In this document: in pieces, positions 18,210-29,191 of the stretch | Layout of the letters: each line of letters starts with the position of its first letter | Numbering within the stretch: the first letter of the stretch is position 1 | From: Streptomyces sp. MMG1121 | GTDB lineage: Bacteria; Actinomycetota; Actinomycetes; Streptomycetales; Streptomycetaceae | Assembly (NCBI RefSeq): GCF_001280015.1 | Contig: NZ_LGDV01000226.1 | Coordinates: 1 to 64,000 of the forward strand | Length of the DNA: 64,000 bases | Direction of reading: 5' to 3' | Program-made: the position numbers and the translations under genes | Notes under the pieces: model-generated | The model's input: only the letters and a program-made list of their open reading frames with translations | Database searches by the model: none | Told to the model about the DNA's origin: nothing

Positions 18210-19478
18210 TTAAGAGAGGCTTACGGCTCGGTCCGGAAGACGGTCGGAATCAGGTCGGGGTTCCGGCCTTTGCGCGCTCTTTCCGATCGGTCGTGCCGCC
18301 CGCCGCAGCCGCGTGAAGGACAGTACGGCGGCGGCCGCCAGGATCCCGTTGCGGGCCACCAGCAGCAGACATCCGGTCCAGGTGCCGTCGACGATCTCGC
18401 CGTAGTGCATCGGGAACACCAGGGTGCTCAGCGCGGTCGCGGCCAGGACCAGCACCGCGACCGGCCGCTGGCTGGTGTGCCGTGAGGTCAGACACACGGC
18501 GGCGAGGCCGACCAGCCAGATCATGTACTGCGGGCTGATGACCCGGCTGGTCACCGTGAACAGCAGCACCGCGCTCAGTGCCGCGTCGAACGGCGTGGCC
18601 TCGGTCCAGCGCCGCGCCCGCACCCGCCACACCACCAGCAGCGCGAACGCGACCACCGTCAGCGCGAGGAAGGCGGTGGCGACGGTGTGCACGTACGGGC
18701 CGACCAGCTCGACGGAGCCGTACTGGTAGCGCTCCCGGCCGGACCAGCCGGTGCGCCGCGCGAGGTTCAGCGCCGTACCGCCCAGCGACTCGATCTGCAC
18801 CCCGCGTCCGCCCTGCTGCCGCAGGAAGGACAGCGGATGGTCGAACACCACGGCCAGCAGGCCCAGTGAGAGAGCCCCGGTGGCCGCCGCCCACGCCCAC
18901 GCCCCGCGCGTCGTCCGCCCCCGGGGCGTGCCCAGCAGCACCAGCGCGGGCCACACCTTCACCAGCGCGCCCAGCGCCGCGAACGCGCCACCCGCGCGCG
19001 GGGAGCGCGCCATCGCCAGCAGGGAGAGCACGGCGAGGGCGGTGACCTCCACGTCGTACCGGGCGAGCGGGAGCTGGAGCAGCAGCGGCAGGCCGGCGGT
19101 CCACAGGACCGCGCCGTGCAGGCTGCGTCCGGGCCGTGTGCCCGCGCGGACCAGTGCCGCCATGACCAGCGCGTCCGCGGCCAGCGTCAGCGCCACGAAC
19201 GCCTGGAAGTACGTCAGCCACGGCAGCAGGCCCGGCGCCAGCAGCACCGTGCCCGCGCCCGGCGGGTACTGCCACAGGGTGTCGTGCGCCGGGAAGGCGC
19301 CGTGCGCGAGGACGCCGTACCAGTGGAAGTAGAGCCGCCACACCTCACGGTCCACCGCGCCCCCGCCCAGCAGCGGGGACGCGTCGTGGACGAGCAGCCA
19401 CAGCATCACGGCGCGGGTGATCGGCCAGAGAGCGGTGACGGCAAGCACCGGACCGGAGTTGGCACGGAGACGGTTCAT
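18210..19478 (-). CDS. GT87-type membrane mannosyltransferase-like protein (DUF2029)
   Basis: 422 residues with ten or more hydrophobic helices. It matches the pattern of GT87 polyprenol-phosphate-mannose transferases: an Asp-Arg pair in the first outer loop (DREVWRLYFHWYG), QYPPGAG, and a conserved RYDVEVTALAVL stretch. Such enzymes transfer mannose from polyprenyl-phosphate on the outer face of the membrane. I start at ATG 19478; the open frame runs to 19781 but that part is low-complexity. It is divergent from another GT-C gene with only 61 bp between them. Confidence 0.82.
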   Translation of the reverse strand: MNRLRANSGPVLAVTALWPITRAVMLWLLVHDASPLLGGGAVDREVWRLYFHWYGVLAHGAFPAHDTLWQYPPGAGTVLLAPGLLPWLTYFQAFVALTLAADALVMAALVRAGTRPGRSLHGAVLWTAGLPLLLQLPLARYDVEVTALAVLSLLAMARSPRAGGAFAALGALVKVWPALVLLGTPRGRTTRGAWAWAAATGALSLGLLAVVFDHPLSFLRQQGGRGVQIESLGGTALNLARRTGWSGRERYQYGSVELVGPYVHTVATAFLALTVVAFALLVVWRVRARRWTEATPFDAALSAVLLFTVTSRVISPQYMIWLVGLAAVCLTSRHTSQRPVAVLVLAATALSTLVFPMHYGEIVDGTWTGCLLLVARNGILAAAAVLSFTRLRRAARPIGKSAQRPEPRPDSDRLPDRAVSLS

Positions 19479-19539
19479 CGCATGGGAGCCTAAGCGGCAC
19501 GGATGGGGTATCCACGCCGATACGCCGTCATGACCGGAA

Positions 19540-21191
19540 ATGGGTTGTCTCATCGCAAAAGATCGGGCCGTGGTGATGGTCGGGCTTCCTGTGACACCGC
19601 AGTCGCGCAGGGCGGCTGCAGCGACAGTCGTCGTACCGGCCGGCGCGGCCCCCCGCGCGCCGGGGGACCATCGGGCGCGGGCCCGCCGCCGGGCCGCTGT
19701 GTGGGTGCCCGCGCTGGTGATGCTCGCGGTCGGGCTCTGGGGGCTCGACCGGGGCGGGATGTGGCGCGACGAGGCCGTCACCTTCCAGGTCGGGCGGCGT
19801 ACGGTGCCGCAGATCTGGCGGCTGCTGCACGACGTCGACGCCGTGCACGGCCTGTACTACCTCCTCATGCACGCCGTCCTCGCCGTCCACCCCGGCGAGG
19901 TCGTGCTGCGGCTGCCGTCGGTGTGCGCGGCGGCGGCGACGGCCGCGCTGGTCGCCGCGCTCGGCACCCGGCTGGCCCGGCCGCGTGTCGGGCTGTGGGC
20001 CGGTCTGCTCTACGCGGTCGCCCCGATGGCCGGCCACTACGCCCAGGAGGGCCGCTCCTACGCCCTCGTGGCGGCCGGTGCGACCGGAGCCACGCTGCTG
20101 TTCGTCCGGGCCGCGCAAGGGGGCTCCTGGTGGGCCTACGGCGCCGTCCTCGGGGCGACCTGCTGGCTGCACGAGTTCGCCGTGCTGCTGCTGTGCGCCC
20201 ACGCGGTGTCGCTGGCGCTGGCCCGGCCCGGGGCGCGGGTGTGGCGGGGCTGGGGGTGTGCGGCGGGCGCAGTCGTGGTCTCGCTGCTGCCGATGGTGCT
20301 CGTGTCGCGGGGGCAGGCGGCGCAGGTGGCGTGGCTGCGCAGGCCTACGGCGGCTACGGCGGAGGGGGTGCTGCGGGGGTTCCTGGGACCGAGCTGGGGG
20401 GTGTACGGGGTGTGTCTGGGCCTTGCCGTGCTCGGGGTGGCGGGGATCCTGGGGCGGCGCAGTGAAATCACTCTTCCGGGGCTGGCGTTGCCGTTGACCC
20501 TGGTGCCGCCCGTGGTGTTGATGCTGGCGTCCCAGTTCTCGCCGCTGTTCGTCGACCGGTACGTGCTGTACGCGTTGAGCGGGGCGCCGTTGCTGGTGGC
20601 CGCGGGAGCCGAGCGGGCGGCGGGCGCGGTCGGACGCCTGCGGAACGCCCGCGCGCACCGCGACGGCAGGCCGGAAAGGCCCCCTTTCCCGCAGTCCCGT
20701 CTCGTCACCCTCGCCGGTGTCGCCGCCATCGCCCTCTCCTTCGTCCACCAGCTCCCCCTCCTCCGGGCCGACCGTGACCCCGCGACCCGGCCCGACGATC
20801 TCGCCGCCGTGTCCGGGGTCGTCGCGAGGGAGTCGGCCCCCGGGGCTCCGGTGGTGTTCCTGCCGTCGAGCGAGCGGAATGCGGCCCTTGCCTATCCGGG
20901 CGCCTTCCGGGCGACGCGGGACGTCGCGCTGGTGGAGGGGGCGGCCGGGTCCGGGACGCTGTACGGGCGGGAGGCCGGGCCCCGTGAGGTACGGCGGCGG
21001 ATGGAGCTGCTGGACCGGGTGTGGGTCGTGGCGGACGGCGATCTGATCGCCGGGCGCCGGCGTCCGCGCGAAGCCGCCGAGCGGGCCGAACTCGCCGTCC
21101 TGGAAACCGAGTTCACCGTGCGGGAGACGATCGTGCGGGGCGGGATGACCGTACGGCTCTACGTCCGTACCGCCGTCCGGGGGTCGTCCCG

Positions 21192-21195
<4 letters not shown>
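19540..21195 (+). CDS. GT39-like membrane glycosyltransferase
   Basis: 551 residues, polytopic, with a PMT/ArnT-like first loop GGMWRDEAVTFQ (the conserved acidic pair in a GT-C fold), HYAQEGRSYAL as a second family motif, and a soluble C-terminal domain after residue 430. These enzymes transfer a sugar from polyprenyl-phosphate to protein or glycan on the outer face. The ATG at 19540 and another at 19576 are both possible. The last codon overlaps the convergent ohrR gene: both stops share CTAG at 21192-21195. Confidence 0.8.
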
Positions 21196-21674
<479 letters not shown>

Positions 21675-21705
21675 GCGTCCAGGGTAGCTCTTGCAGGCCA
21701 TTTGA

Positions 21706-21725
21706 TTGTGCACAACTTAATTGTG
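21706..21725. promoter_or_regulatory. Candidate OhrR operator
   Basis: TTGTG-CACAA-CTTAA-TTGTG: two overlapping inverted repeats sharing the CACAA arm, in the ohrR-ohr divergent promoter. AT-rich TTGT/ACAA palindromes are the usual OhrR site type. Confidence 0.6.
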
Positions 21726-21798
21726 TGCTCTACTTGTGGTCGTGAGGCGGTCGGGACAGGGGCCGCCGGAACACCGACTTCGTAAAGGGATGGTCTTC

Positions 21799-22212
<414 letters not shown>

Positions 22213-22282
22213 CCCCCCAGAAGACGCTTCAGGGTGCCGGTCCCCCTCCCCGGGGGCCGGCACCCTCGCGCGTACACGGCCC

Positions 22283-24490
22283 CTACGCCGACGCCAGCGC
22301 GTCCCGCCCCGCCGTCTGCCCCGGGATCCGCACCGCGTCCGGCTCCGGCATCGGCTCGCCCAGCAGCAGCGTCCGTACGACCCGCTCGGCCGCCCGGCCG
22401 TCGTCGTACTCGCAGAACCGGGACCGGAACCGGGCCCGCAGCCGGGCCGACTCCTCGTCCTGCCAGCAGCCGGAGGTGAACAGCCGGACCAGCTCCCGGT
22501 AGGAGTGCGCGACATGGCCCGGCGGTTCGGCGGTGATGTCGAGGTAGGCGCCCCGGCTCGCGGTGAACGCGGGCCAGTCGTCGGCGTGGAGGACGACCGG
22601 GCGGTCCAGGCACGCGTAGTCGAACATGATCGACGAGTAGTCGGTGACCAGCACGTCCGCCGCGAGCAGGACGTCCTCGACGCGCGGTTCGTCGGTCGCG
22701 TCGACGACGATCCCGCGCCGGGCCAGCTCGGCCAGGCCCGTCCCGCGCGCGGGACCGTTCGCCAGCGACGGGTGCAGCCGGACCACCAGGGTGTGCCCCG
22801 CGCCGAGATCGGCCGCGAGGCGGGCCGGGTCGAACCGGTCGACGTGCCCGTCGCGCCGGTAGTCACGGCGGGTCGGCGCGTACAGCACGACCGTGTGGTC
22901 CGCCGGGATGCCGTGCCGCGCGCGGAAGTCGCTGGGGCCGCCGGTCACCAGGACGTCGTTGCGCGGGCTCCCGGTGCGTGCCGAGCTGAAGTGGCACGGG
23001 TAGGCCCGCTCCCAGACCAGCTCGGAGTGGCGGCTGGCGACCAGGCTGTGGTCCCAGCGGTCGGCCCGGCGCAGCATCTGCGGCACGTCGAAGCCGAGCC
23101 GGGCGCCCGGCTTGTCCAGCAGATCGGCGCCCAGGTACTTCAGGGGGGTGCCCTGATGGGTGTGGATGTGCACGCTGCCGGGCCGTTTGACCAGCGTGCC
23201 GGGCCAGTTGACGTCGTTGACGAAGAACTTCGCGCGCGCGGTGACCTCCAGATACCGCCGGGAGCCCACGATCACGTGTTCCACACCCGGCGGCAGCAGC
23301 GCGGCGGTCTCCGCGTCCCGCACCACCCACACCCCGCGCAACCGCGGAGCGATCTGCCGGGCCTTGGCGTAGACGGCCGCCGGGTCGCCCAGCAGGCCCC
23401 GGTGCGAGGAGGCCGAGTACACGACGAGCCACGGGTCCAGCGGGCGGCGCCGGTGCACGGCCGCCCAGCCGGAGCGGGCCCGCGCGGCGGCCGCGGCGCG
23501 CACCACGCCGGCGCGCCGTGCCGCCTCCCGCCCGGCCCGCGCCGCCTGCCGCCTCATCCGGTACACCGGCCAGGAGCCCTCCAGCACCGCGACCTCGCCG
23601 TCCACCAGGGCGCCCGCGGGCCGGTGGATGCGGAACATCGCCTTCGTGTGCCGGAAGAACTCGGCCTTGTCACCCGCCGGCACCCGGTCCGGCTTGGCCA
23701 GGATGTCCAGGCAGTGCTCGCCCATCTTGCGGTGCAGATACGGCAGCCAGGGCGCGAGCCGCGGCCGTGCCGCCACGAACGCGAAGACCCGGTCGTACTG
23801 CGCGTGGATGTCGAAGTGCTTGCGGCTGGTCGTGGACAGGATGTTGCCCTGCCTGCGCTGCCGGTAGTACACGCAGATCCGGTCCAGGGTGGCGATCCGC
23901 CGGGCGCTGAGCATGACCGGGAAGGTCCAGGGGGTGTCCTCGTAGTAGCCCGGCGGGAACTCGAAGCCCTCCGCCGCCACGAACTCCCGTCGGTAGACCT
24001 TGTTCCACACCACCATCAGCAGGTCCAGGATCCGCGGGAACTCCTCGGCCGTGAAGGTTTCCGGGCCGGCCTCGGCGAGCAGGGACGCGAGGGCGTTGCG
24101 CCGGGTGCCGCCCCACCAGTAGGCGCGCGCGTAGTCGAAGACGAGCACGTCCGGTTCGGCCGCCTCCACGAGCCGGTCCGCAACGGCACGCAGCGCGCCC
24201 GGGGCGAGGGTGTCGTCGCTGTCCAGGAAGAAGAGGTAGTCGCCGGTGGCGTGCGCGAGCCCGGCGTTGCGGGCCCGGCCGAGGCCCACGTTCTTCGGCA
24301 GGTGCAGCACCCGCACCCGCGGGTCCCGCTCGGCGTACTCGTCGAGGATCGCGCCGCTGCCGTCGGGGGAGCGGTCGTCCACGGCGATCAGCTCGACGTC
24401 GCCGAAGGACTGCGCCAGCACCGAGTCCAGGCACTCGCGCACAAAGCCCTGCACCTGGTAGCAGGGCACGATCACACTGAAGCGGGGCAC
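22283..24490 (-). CDS. GT2 + CDP-glycerol glycerophosphotransferase fusion (TagF-like, copy 2)
   Basis: 735 residues. Residues 1-240 form a well-preserved GT2 domain (RFSVIVPCYQVQGF, VDDRSPDGSG, FLDSDDTLAPG). The C-terminal TagF-type domain shows VLYAPTRRDY, VVRLHPSLAN and TDYSSIMFDYACLDRP. In the first active-site motif the usual His-Gly is Gln-Gly (IHTHQGTPLK), with a His two residues earlier, so catalysis may be altered. GTG start at 24490 with GAGGAG upstream; it begins 6 bp after copy 3 ends, so both are in one operon. C-terminal end about 290 bp from no other gene except ohr, which converges on it. Confidence 0.87.
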   Translation of the reverse strand: MPRFSVIVPCYQVQGFVRECLDSVLAQSFGDVELIAVDDRSPDGSGAILDEYAERDPRVRVLHLPKNVGLGRARNAGLAHATGDYLFFLDSDDTLAPGALRAVADRLVEAAEPDVLVFDYARAYWWGGTRRNALASLLAEAGPETFTAEEFPRILDLLMVVWNKVYRREFVAAEGFEFPPGYYEDTPWTFPVMLSARRIATLDRICVYYRQRRQGNILSTTSRKHFDIHAQYDRVFAFVAARPRLAPWLPYLHRKMGEHCLDILAKPDRVPAGDKAEFFRHTKAMFRIHRPAGALVDGEVAVLEGSWPVYRMRRQAARAGREAARRAGVVRAAAAARARSGWAAVHRRRPLDPWLVVYSASSHRGLLGDPAAVYAKARQIAPRLRGVWVVRDAETAALLPPGVEHVIVGSRRYLEVTARAKFFVNDVNWPGTLVKRPGSVHIHTHQGTPLKYLGADLLDKPGARLGFDVPQMLRRADRWDHSLVASRHSELVWERAYPCHFSSARTGSPRNDVLVTGGPSDFRARHGIPADHTVVLYAPTRRDYRRDGHVDRFDPARLAADLGAGHTLVVRLHPSLANGPARGTGLAELARRGIVVDATDEPRVEDVLLAADVLVTDYSSIMFDYACLDRPVVLHADDWPAFTASRGAYLDITAEPPGHVAHSYRELVRLFTSGCWQDEESARLRARFRSRFCEYDDGRAAERVVRTLLLGEPMPEPDAVRIPGQTAGRDALASA

Positions 24491-24496
24491 GGCGGG

Positions 24497-26698
24497 TCAG
24501 CTCCTCACGAGGGTCGCGCCGGCGGGGGCGGGGACGCGGTCCGCGAGCGGGATCACCGGCGGCAGCGCCTGCGGCGGCTCGCCGAGCAGCACCCGCCGGA
24601 CGACCCGCTCGGCGGCCCGCCCGTCGTCGAACGCGCAGAACCGTTCCCGGAACGCGGCCCGCAGCGCCGCCGCCTCCGCGCCCGCGTACGAGCCGTCGCG
24701 GAAGACACCGGCCAGCTCCTCGGGGGTACGGGCGACCGGGCCCGGCGGCTCGGCCATCAGGTCGAAACAGACGCCCCGTGTCTCTTGGTAGACCTCCCAG
24801 TCGTCGGCGTACACGACGATCGGGCGGTCCAGGTTGGCGTAGTCGAACATGATGGACGAGTAGTCGGTGACCAGCGCGTCCGCGGCGAGACACACGTCCT
24901 CGGCGGACCGGTGCGCGGTCACGTCGATGATCCGGCCGAAACTCCTCACGGGCCCCCGGTCGTAGAAGTAGTGGGCGCGCAGCAGCACGACGACGTCCTC
25001 GCCGGCCGCCTCGCAGAAGGCCTCCAGGTCGAGTCCGGGCTCGAAGCCGGTGTGGTGGTCGCGGTGGGTCGGCGCGTACAACACGGCGGTCCTGCCCTCG
25101 GGGACGCCCAACTCCCGCCTGACGCGCGCCACGTCCTCACCGGTGGCCGTGCAGTAGACGTCGTTGCGTGGATAGCCGTACTCCAGCTGTTCGTACGAGC
25201 CGGGGAAGGCGCGCTCCCACATCTGGGTCGAGTGACGGTTGGCGGACAGGTTGAAGTCCCACCGGTCGACCCGGCCGAGCAGCTTGGTGTAACTGCCGGA
25301 CCGGGCGGCCACCACGGGGTACGGCGCCTGGTCCACGCCCATCGTCTTCAGCGGGGTGCCGTGCTGGGTCTGCAGATGCACGCTGCCGGGCCGCTTGACG
25401 ATCCCCTCGGCGAAGTTGGCGTTGTTGACCAGGTACGTGGCGCGGGCCAGCACCTCCCAGTAGCGGCGCGAGCCGATCACCGCGTACTCCACGTCCTTGG
25501 GCATCGTGTGTTCCTGGCCGGTCTCGACCAGGAACACCGCGCGCAGGTGCGGGGCGAGTTCGCGGGCCTTGGCGTGGATCGCGGCCGGGTTGCAGGCGTA
25601 GCCGCGGCCCCAGTAGGCGCAGTACACGACCAGGTCGGGGTCGAGCGGGCGGCGCAGGTCCAGGGCGTAGCGCAGCCGGGTGCGCGGCATGTGCGGGCGC
25701 GGCAGCCGCCCGGCCGCCCCGGACGCCATCCGGTTGGCACCGCGCAGCGCCCGGAACGCGCCGTACCCGCCCGCCGCCAGCAGCCGGTGCTGCACCCCCA
25801 GGCTGCCGCCCGGCGGCCGGAAACCGGCCGGGCGGTGGCGCCGGTAGAGGCGGCCCGCGCGGCGGAAGAACGCCCGGTGCCCGCCGGGCAGCCGCTCCGG
25901 CCGGGACGCGGTCTTCAGCACATGGGCGAAGAGCTGCCCGAACAGCGCCCGTGCGCGCACGGCGGGCAGGGCGCGCTCGGCGGCCCGGGCCAGTACCAGC
26001 TCCACCTGGTCGAGCAGGGCGTGCTGATGCGGCCCGGGCAGGTTCAGCCGGCTGCCCTGCCGGCGCAGCCGGTGCCGTACGACCACCCGGCGCAGCACCG
26101 CGATCCGCCCGGCCGCGAGCGTGGTCAGCCCGCCCCAGCCGAGGTCGGTGAAGTGGCTGTCGGGAAAGGTGAGTTCGTGCTCGACGAGGAAGGCGCGGCG
26201 GTAGACCGCGCTCCACGCCGGGAACGGCACGCCGGTCAGCTCGGGCTGGTCGGCGGGGGCGAAGGCGCCCTTCGGGGCGCGGGCCAGCAGCGGCGCGGCG
26301 GGGTTCGTCGGCTCGCCCTCCCACCAGGGCACGCGCTCGTGCTCGACGTACAGCACGTCCACACCGGCGGTCTCGCTCAGCCGCTGGTCCAGCGCGGCGA
26401 GCGCGCCCGGCAGCAACAGGTCGTCGCCGTCGAGGAACAGCACGTACGCGCCGGTCGCCACCCGCAGCCCGGCGTTGCGTGCCCCGCTCAGACCGGCGGA
26501 CGGCGGCGAGTCGACCGGGGCCACCCGGCAGTCCCGCTCCGCGAACCCGGCGGCCACCTCGGCGGCCGGGGCGTCGGGAGCGTCGCAGACCGGGATCAGT
26601 TCCAGGTCGCCGAAGGACTGGCCGAGGACCGAGTCCAGCGCCTGGGACAGCCGGCCGGCGACCCCATGGGACGGGACGATGATGCTGAAGCGGGGCAT
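24497..26698 (-). CDS. GT2 + CDP-glycerol glycerophosphotransferase fusion (TagF-like, copy 3)
   Basis: 733 residues. An N-terminal GT2 domain (RFSIIVPSHGVAGRL, FLDGDDLLLPG) is followed by a TagF-type domain with QTQHGTPLKTMG, VLYAPTHRDHH, LLRAHYFYD and TDYSSIMFDYANLDRP. Together with copy 1 it keeps all histidine motifs and is probably active. ATG 26698; its Shine-Dalgarno is poor. It heads the pair with copy 2 (6-bp gap) and lies 125 bp after copy 4, which it may be transcribed with. Compared with the other copies, the nucleotide-binding acidic motif of the GT2 part is altered (VCDAPDAPAA instead of VDDxSPDG), so the GT2 half could be degenerate. Confidence 0.87.
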   Translation of the reverse strand: MPRFSIIVPSHGVAGRLSQALDSVLGQSFGDLELIPVCDAPDAPAAEVAAGFAERDCRVAPVDSPPSAGLSGARNAGLRVATGAYVLFLDGDDLLLPGALAALDQRLSETAGVDVLYVEHERVPWWEGEPTNPAAPLLARAPKGAFAPADQPELTGVPFPAWSAVYRRAFLVEHELTFPDSHFTDLGWGGLTTLAAGRIAVLRRVVVRHRLRRQGSRLNLPGPHQHALLDQVELVLARAAERALPAVRARALFGQLFAHVLKTASRPERLPGGHRAFFRRAGRLYRRHRPAGFRPPGGSLGVQHRLLAAGGYGAFRALRGANRMASGAAGRLPRPHMPRTRLRYALDLRRPLDPDLVVYCAYWGRGYACNPAAIHAKARELAPHLRAVFLVETGQEHTMPKDVEYAVIGSRRYWEVLARATYLVNNANFAEGIVKRPGSVHLQTQHGTPLKTMGVDQAPYPVVAARSGSYTKLLGRVDRWDFNLSANRHSTQMWERAFPGSYEQLEYGYPRNDVYCTATGEDVARVRRELGVPEGRTAVLYAPTHRDHHTGFEPGLDLEAFCEAAGEDVVVLLRAHYFYDRGPVRSFGRIIDVTAHRSAEDVCLAADALVTDYSSIMFDYANLDRPIVVYADDWEVYQETRGVCFDLMAEPPGPVARTPEELAGVFRDGSYAGAEAAALRAAFRERFCAFDDGRAAERVVRRVLLGEPPQALPPVIPLADRVPAPAGATLVRS

Positions 26699-26823
26699 TC
26701 TGTTCTTTCTGTCTTCTTGCGGACGCGGCCGGGCCGGCCCGCCGGGCGCCAGGTGGGCGGCCGGCTCGGGGTGGGCCGCGTCGAGCCGAGGGGCATGGGA
26801 ACTCCCGGAATGACCAACGGTGT

Positions 26824-29061
26824 TCAGTGGCTCTCGGTGACGGGAAGATGGCCGGAAGGTTGCGGCACGGTGGCGAGCGGTGACCGTGCCCCCGCCGACG
26901 GCACCGGATTGCGCCTCGCGAGCGGCACCACCGGCGGCAGCGCCTGCGGGGCATCGCCCAGCACCACATGCCGTACGACGCGCTCGGCGGCGCGCCCGTC
27001 GTCGTAGGCGCAGAACCGCTCCCGGAACGCCGCCCGCAGCTGGGCCGAGCGCGAGCCGCACCAGTGGCCGCTCGCGAAGATGTCGATCAGCTCGTCCTCG
27101 CTGCGCGCGACCGCGCCCGGCGGGAAGGACCGCAGGTCGAAGTAGGCGCCACGGGCGGCCTCGTACGCCTCCCAGTCCTCGGTGTGCACGACGACCGGCC
27201 GGTCCAGGTTGGCGTAGTCGAACATCAGCGACGCGTAGTCGGTGAGCAGCGCGTCCGAGGCCAGACAGAGCGACTCCACGCTCGGGTGATCACCCACGTC
27301 GATGATCCGGGCGCCCGCGCCGAGGGGGCCGTCGTGAGCGGGCTGCGGCCGGGCCAGGATCACGAAGCGCGGGCCGAGGCGGCGCACGACGCGCTCCAGG
27401 TCCAGCAGCGGGCGCTGGGTGCGCCGATGGTCGCGGCAGGCCGGCGCGTACAGGATCGCCACCGCGCCCCGCGGGATGCCCAGCGACTCGCGCAGCCGGC
27501 TCACGTCCGCCGAGGTCGCCCGCTGGAAGACGTCGTTGCGCGGCGACCCGTACTCCAGCGTGCGGTAGCGGCCCGGGAAGACCCGCTCCCAGACGAGCGT
27601 CGAGTGCCGGTTGCCGGACAGGACGTGGTCCCACTGGTCCACGCCCCGCAGCAGCGCGGCGAAGTCGGTGTCACGGGCCGCCGCCGGACGCTCCAGCAGA
27701 TCCAGCCCCATGTGCCCCAGCGGGGTGCCCCGCCGGGTCTGGATCACCACCTGCCCGCGCCGCTTGCGCAGCCGCCGGTCCAGCGCGTCGGCGTCGGTGA
27801 CCAGGTACTTGGCACGGGCCAGCGCCGTCCAGTAGGCGGCACCGCCGGGCCGGATGCGGCGTGGGCCGGGCGGCAGCGTGTGCTGGTGCTCGGGGCGGAC
27901 GATCCACGCGGTGCGGATGTGCGGGGCGAGGGCGCGGACGGCCTCCTCCAGCGCGCCGGGGTCGCCGCGCCCCGCTTCGGAGGCGAACACCGCCCGGTCG
28001 GCGCGCACCGGCAGCCGCAGCTGGACCCGGTAGTGCAGCCGCAGCGTGCCGGCGCGCACGGCGCGGGCCAGCTTCACCGCCGCCTTCAGCGTGCGCCGGC
28101 GGGCGGCCGAGGCCAACTGGAGCGCGCGGAACGTGCGGTGCAGGCCGAAGCGGACCAGGGCGGACCGGGGCTGCATCCGGATGCCCGGGACCCGGTAGCG
28201 GCGGTAGTGCGCGCGGGCCCGGCGCAGGAACGCGCCGTGGCTGCCGCGCGGCAGCCGGCCCCGCCTGGTGAACACCGTCGCGTAGTGGTCGACCATGCGG
28301 CGGAACAACTCCGGCCGCCACCGCGCCAGTTCGGGCCGCTCCTCGACGAACGCGAACACCCGCTCGTACTGCTCGAACAGGTCGAAGTGCCGATCGCTCG
28401 TGGTGCCGAGGATGCTGCCCTGCCGGCGCTGCCGGTAGTGGACGCACACCCGGTCCAGGGTCGCGATCGACTCCGCCGTCAGCAGCACCGGGAAGGTCCA
28501 GGGGGTGTCCTCGTAGTAGCCCGGCGGGAACGTGAAGCCGTGCTGTGCGACGAAGTCCCGCCGGCAGGCCTTGTTCCAGGCCACCATCAGCACCCTGAGC
28601 AGTCCCGGCCGGTCCTCCAGCCGGAACGGCGCGGGTCCCTGGTGGGTGAGCCGGCCGGCGAGCTGGTTGCGCACCGTCCGGCCGTCCCAGTACGTACGCG
28701 CGTAGTCGTACACCAGCACGTCCGGCTCGCCGGTCTCCTTGATCCGGTCCGCGATCGCCCGCAGCGCGTCCGGAGTGAGCGTGTCGTCGCTGTCCAGGAA
28801 GACCAGGTAGTCGCCGCTCGCCTCGGCCATCCCCGCGTTGCGGGCGCCGCCGAGGCCCTGGTTCCGCGCCAGGTGGACGGCCTTCACGCGCGCGTCCCGG
28901 GCCGCGTACTCGTCGATGATCGCACCGCACGCGTCCGGCGAGCAGTCGTCCACGGCGATCAGTTCCAGATCGGGATACGACTGCGAGAGCACCGAGTCCA
29001 GGCACTGCGAGAGGTACGCCTGGACCTGGTACGCGGGAACGATGACACTGAACCTGGGCAA
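26824..29061 (-). CDS. GT2 + TagF-like fusion with degenerate transferase motifs (copy 4)
   Basis: 745 residues. The GT2 half is intact (RFSVIVPAYQVQAY, VDDCSPDACG, FLDSDDTLTPD). The C-terminal half aligns with TagF domains and keeps TDYASLMFDYANLDRP, but QTHHGTPLK has become QTRRGTPLG, APTHRD has become APACRD, and VRAHYF has become LARPQP, so all three histidine positions are lost. It may act only as a GT2 glycosyltransferase with a binding or scaffold domain. The start is a TTG at 29061 (no in-frame ATG or GTG nearby), aligned with the MPRFS starts of its paralogues. First of three tandem leftward copies. Confidence 0.82.
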   Translation of the reverse strand: MPRFSVIVPAYQVQAYLSQCLDSVLSQSYPDLELIAVDDCSPDACGAIIDEYAARDARVKAVHLARNQGLGGARNAGMAEASGDYLVFLDSDDTLTPDALRAIADRIKETGEPDVLVYDYARTYWDGRTVRNQLAGRLTHQGPAPFRLEDRPGLLRVLMVAWNKACRRDFVAQHGFTFPPGYYEDTPWTFPVLLTAESIATLDRVCVHYRQRRQGSILGTTSDRHFDLFEQYERVFAFVEERPELARWRPELFRRMVDHYATVFTRRGRLPRGSHGAFLRRARAHYRRYRVPGIRMQPRSALVRFGLHRTFRALQLASAARRRTLKAAVKLARAVRAGTLRLHYRVQLRLPVRADRAVFASEAGRGDPGALEEAVRALAPHIRTAWIVRPEHQHTLPPGPRRIRPGGAAYWTALARAKYLVTDADALDRRLRKRRGQVVIQTRRGTPLGHMGLDLLERPAAARDTDFAALLRGVDQWDHVLSGNRHSTLVWERVFPGRYRTLEYGSPRNDVFQRATSADVSRLRESLGIPRGAVAILYAPACRDHRRTQRPLLDLERVVRRLGPRFVILARPQPAHDGPLGAGARIIDVGDHPSVESLCLASDALLTDYASLMFDYANLDRPVVVHTEDWEAYEAARGAYFDLRSFPPGAVARSEDELIDIFASGHWCGSRSAQLRAAFRERFCAYDDGRAAERVVRHVVLGDAPQALPPVVPLARRNPVPSAGARSPLATVPQPSGHLPVTESH

Positions 29062-29191
29062 GGGGCATCCATGAATCGGTCGGCGCGGGCGTATTGCCCG
29101 GGAACGGCCGATGGAGTGAATTGGTTACGCGCCCGTACGGCATGTGGGGGACACCCCCGGGCCCCTCGGCCCAGGAGTGTCCCGTTTGCGG

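Noticed and set aside
22505..27007. 1500-residue rightward open frame over the TagF-like genes
   Set aside because: Antisense shadow of three real leftward genes; low-complexity composition and no domain.
29100..29190. Transposon or insertion sequence remains between the TagF genes and the sugar importer
   Set aside because: No transposase, no terminal inverted repeats and no target duplication seen in the gap.
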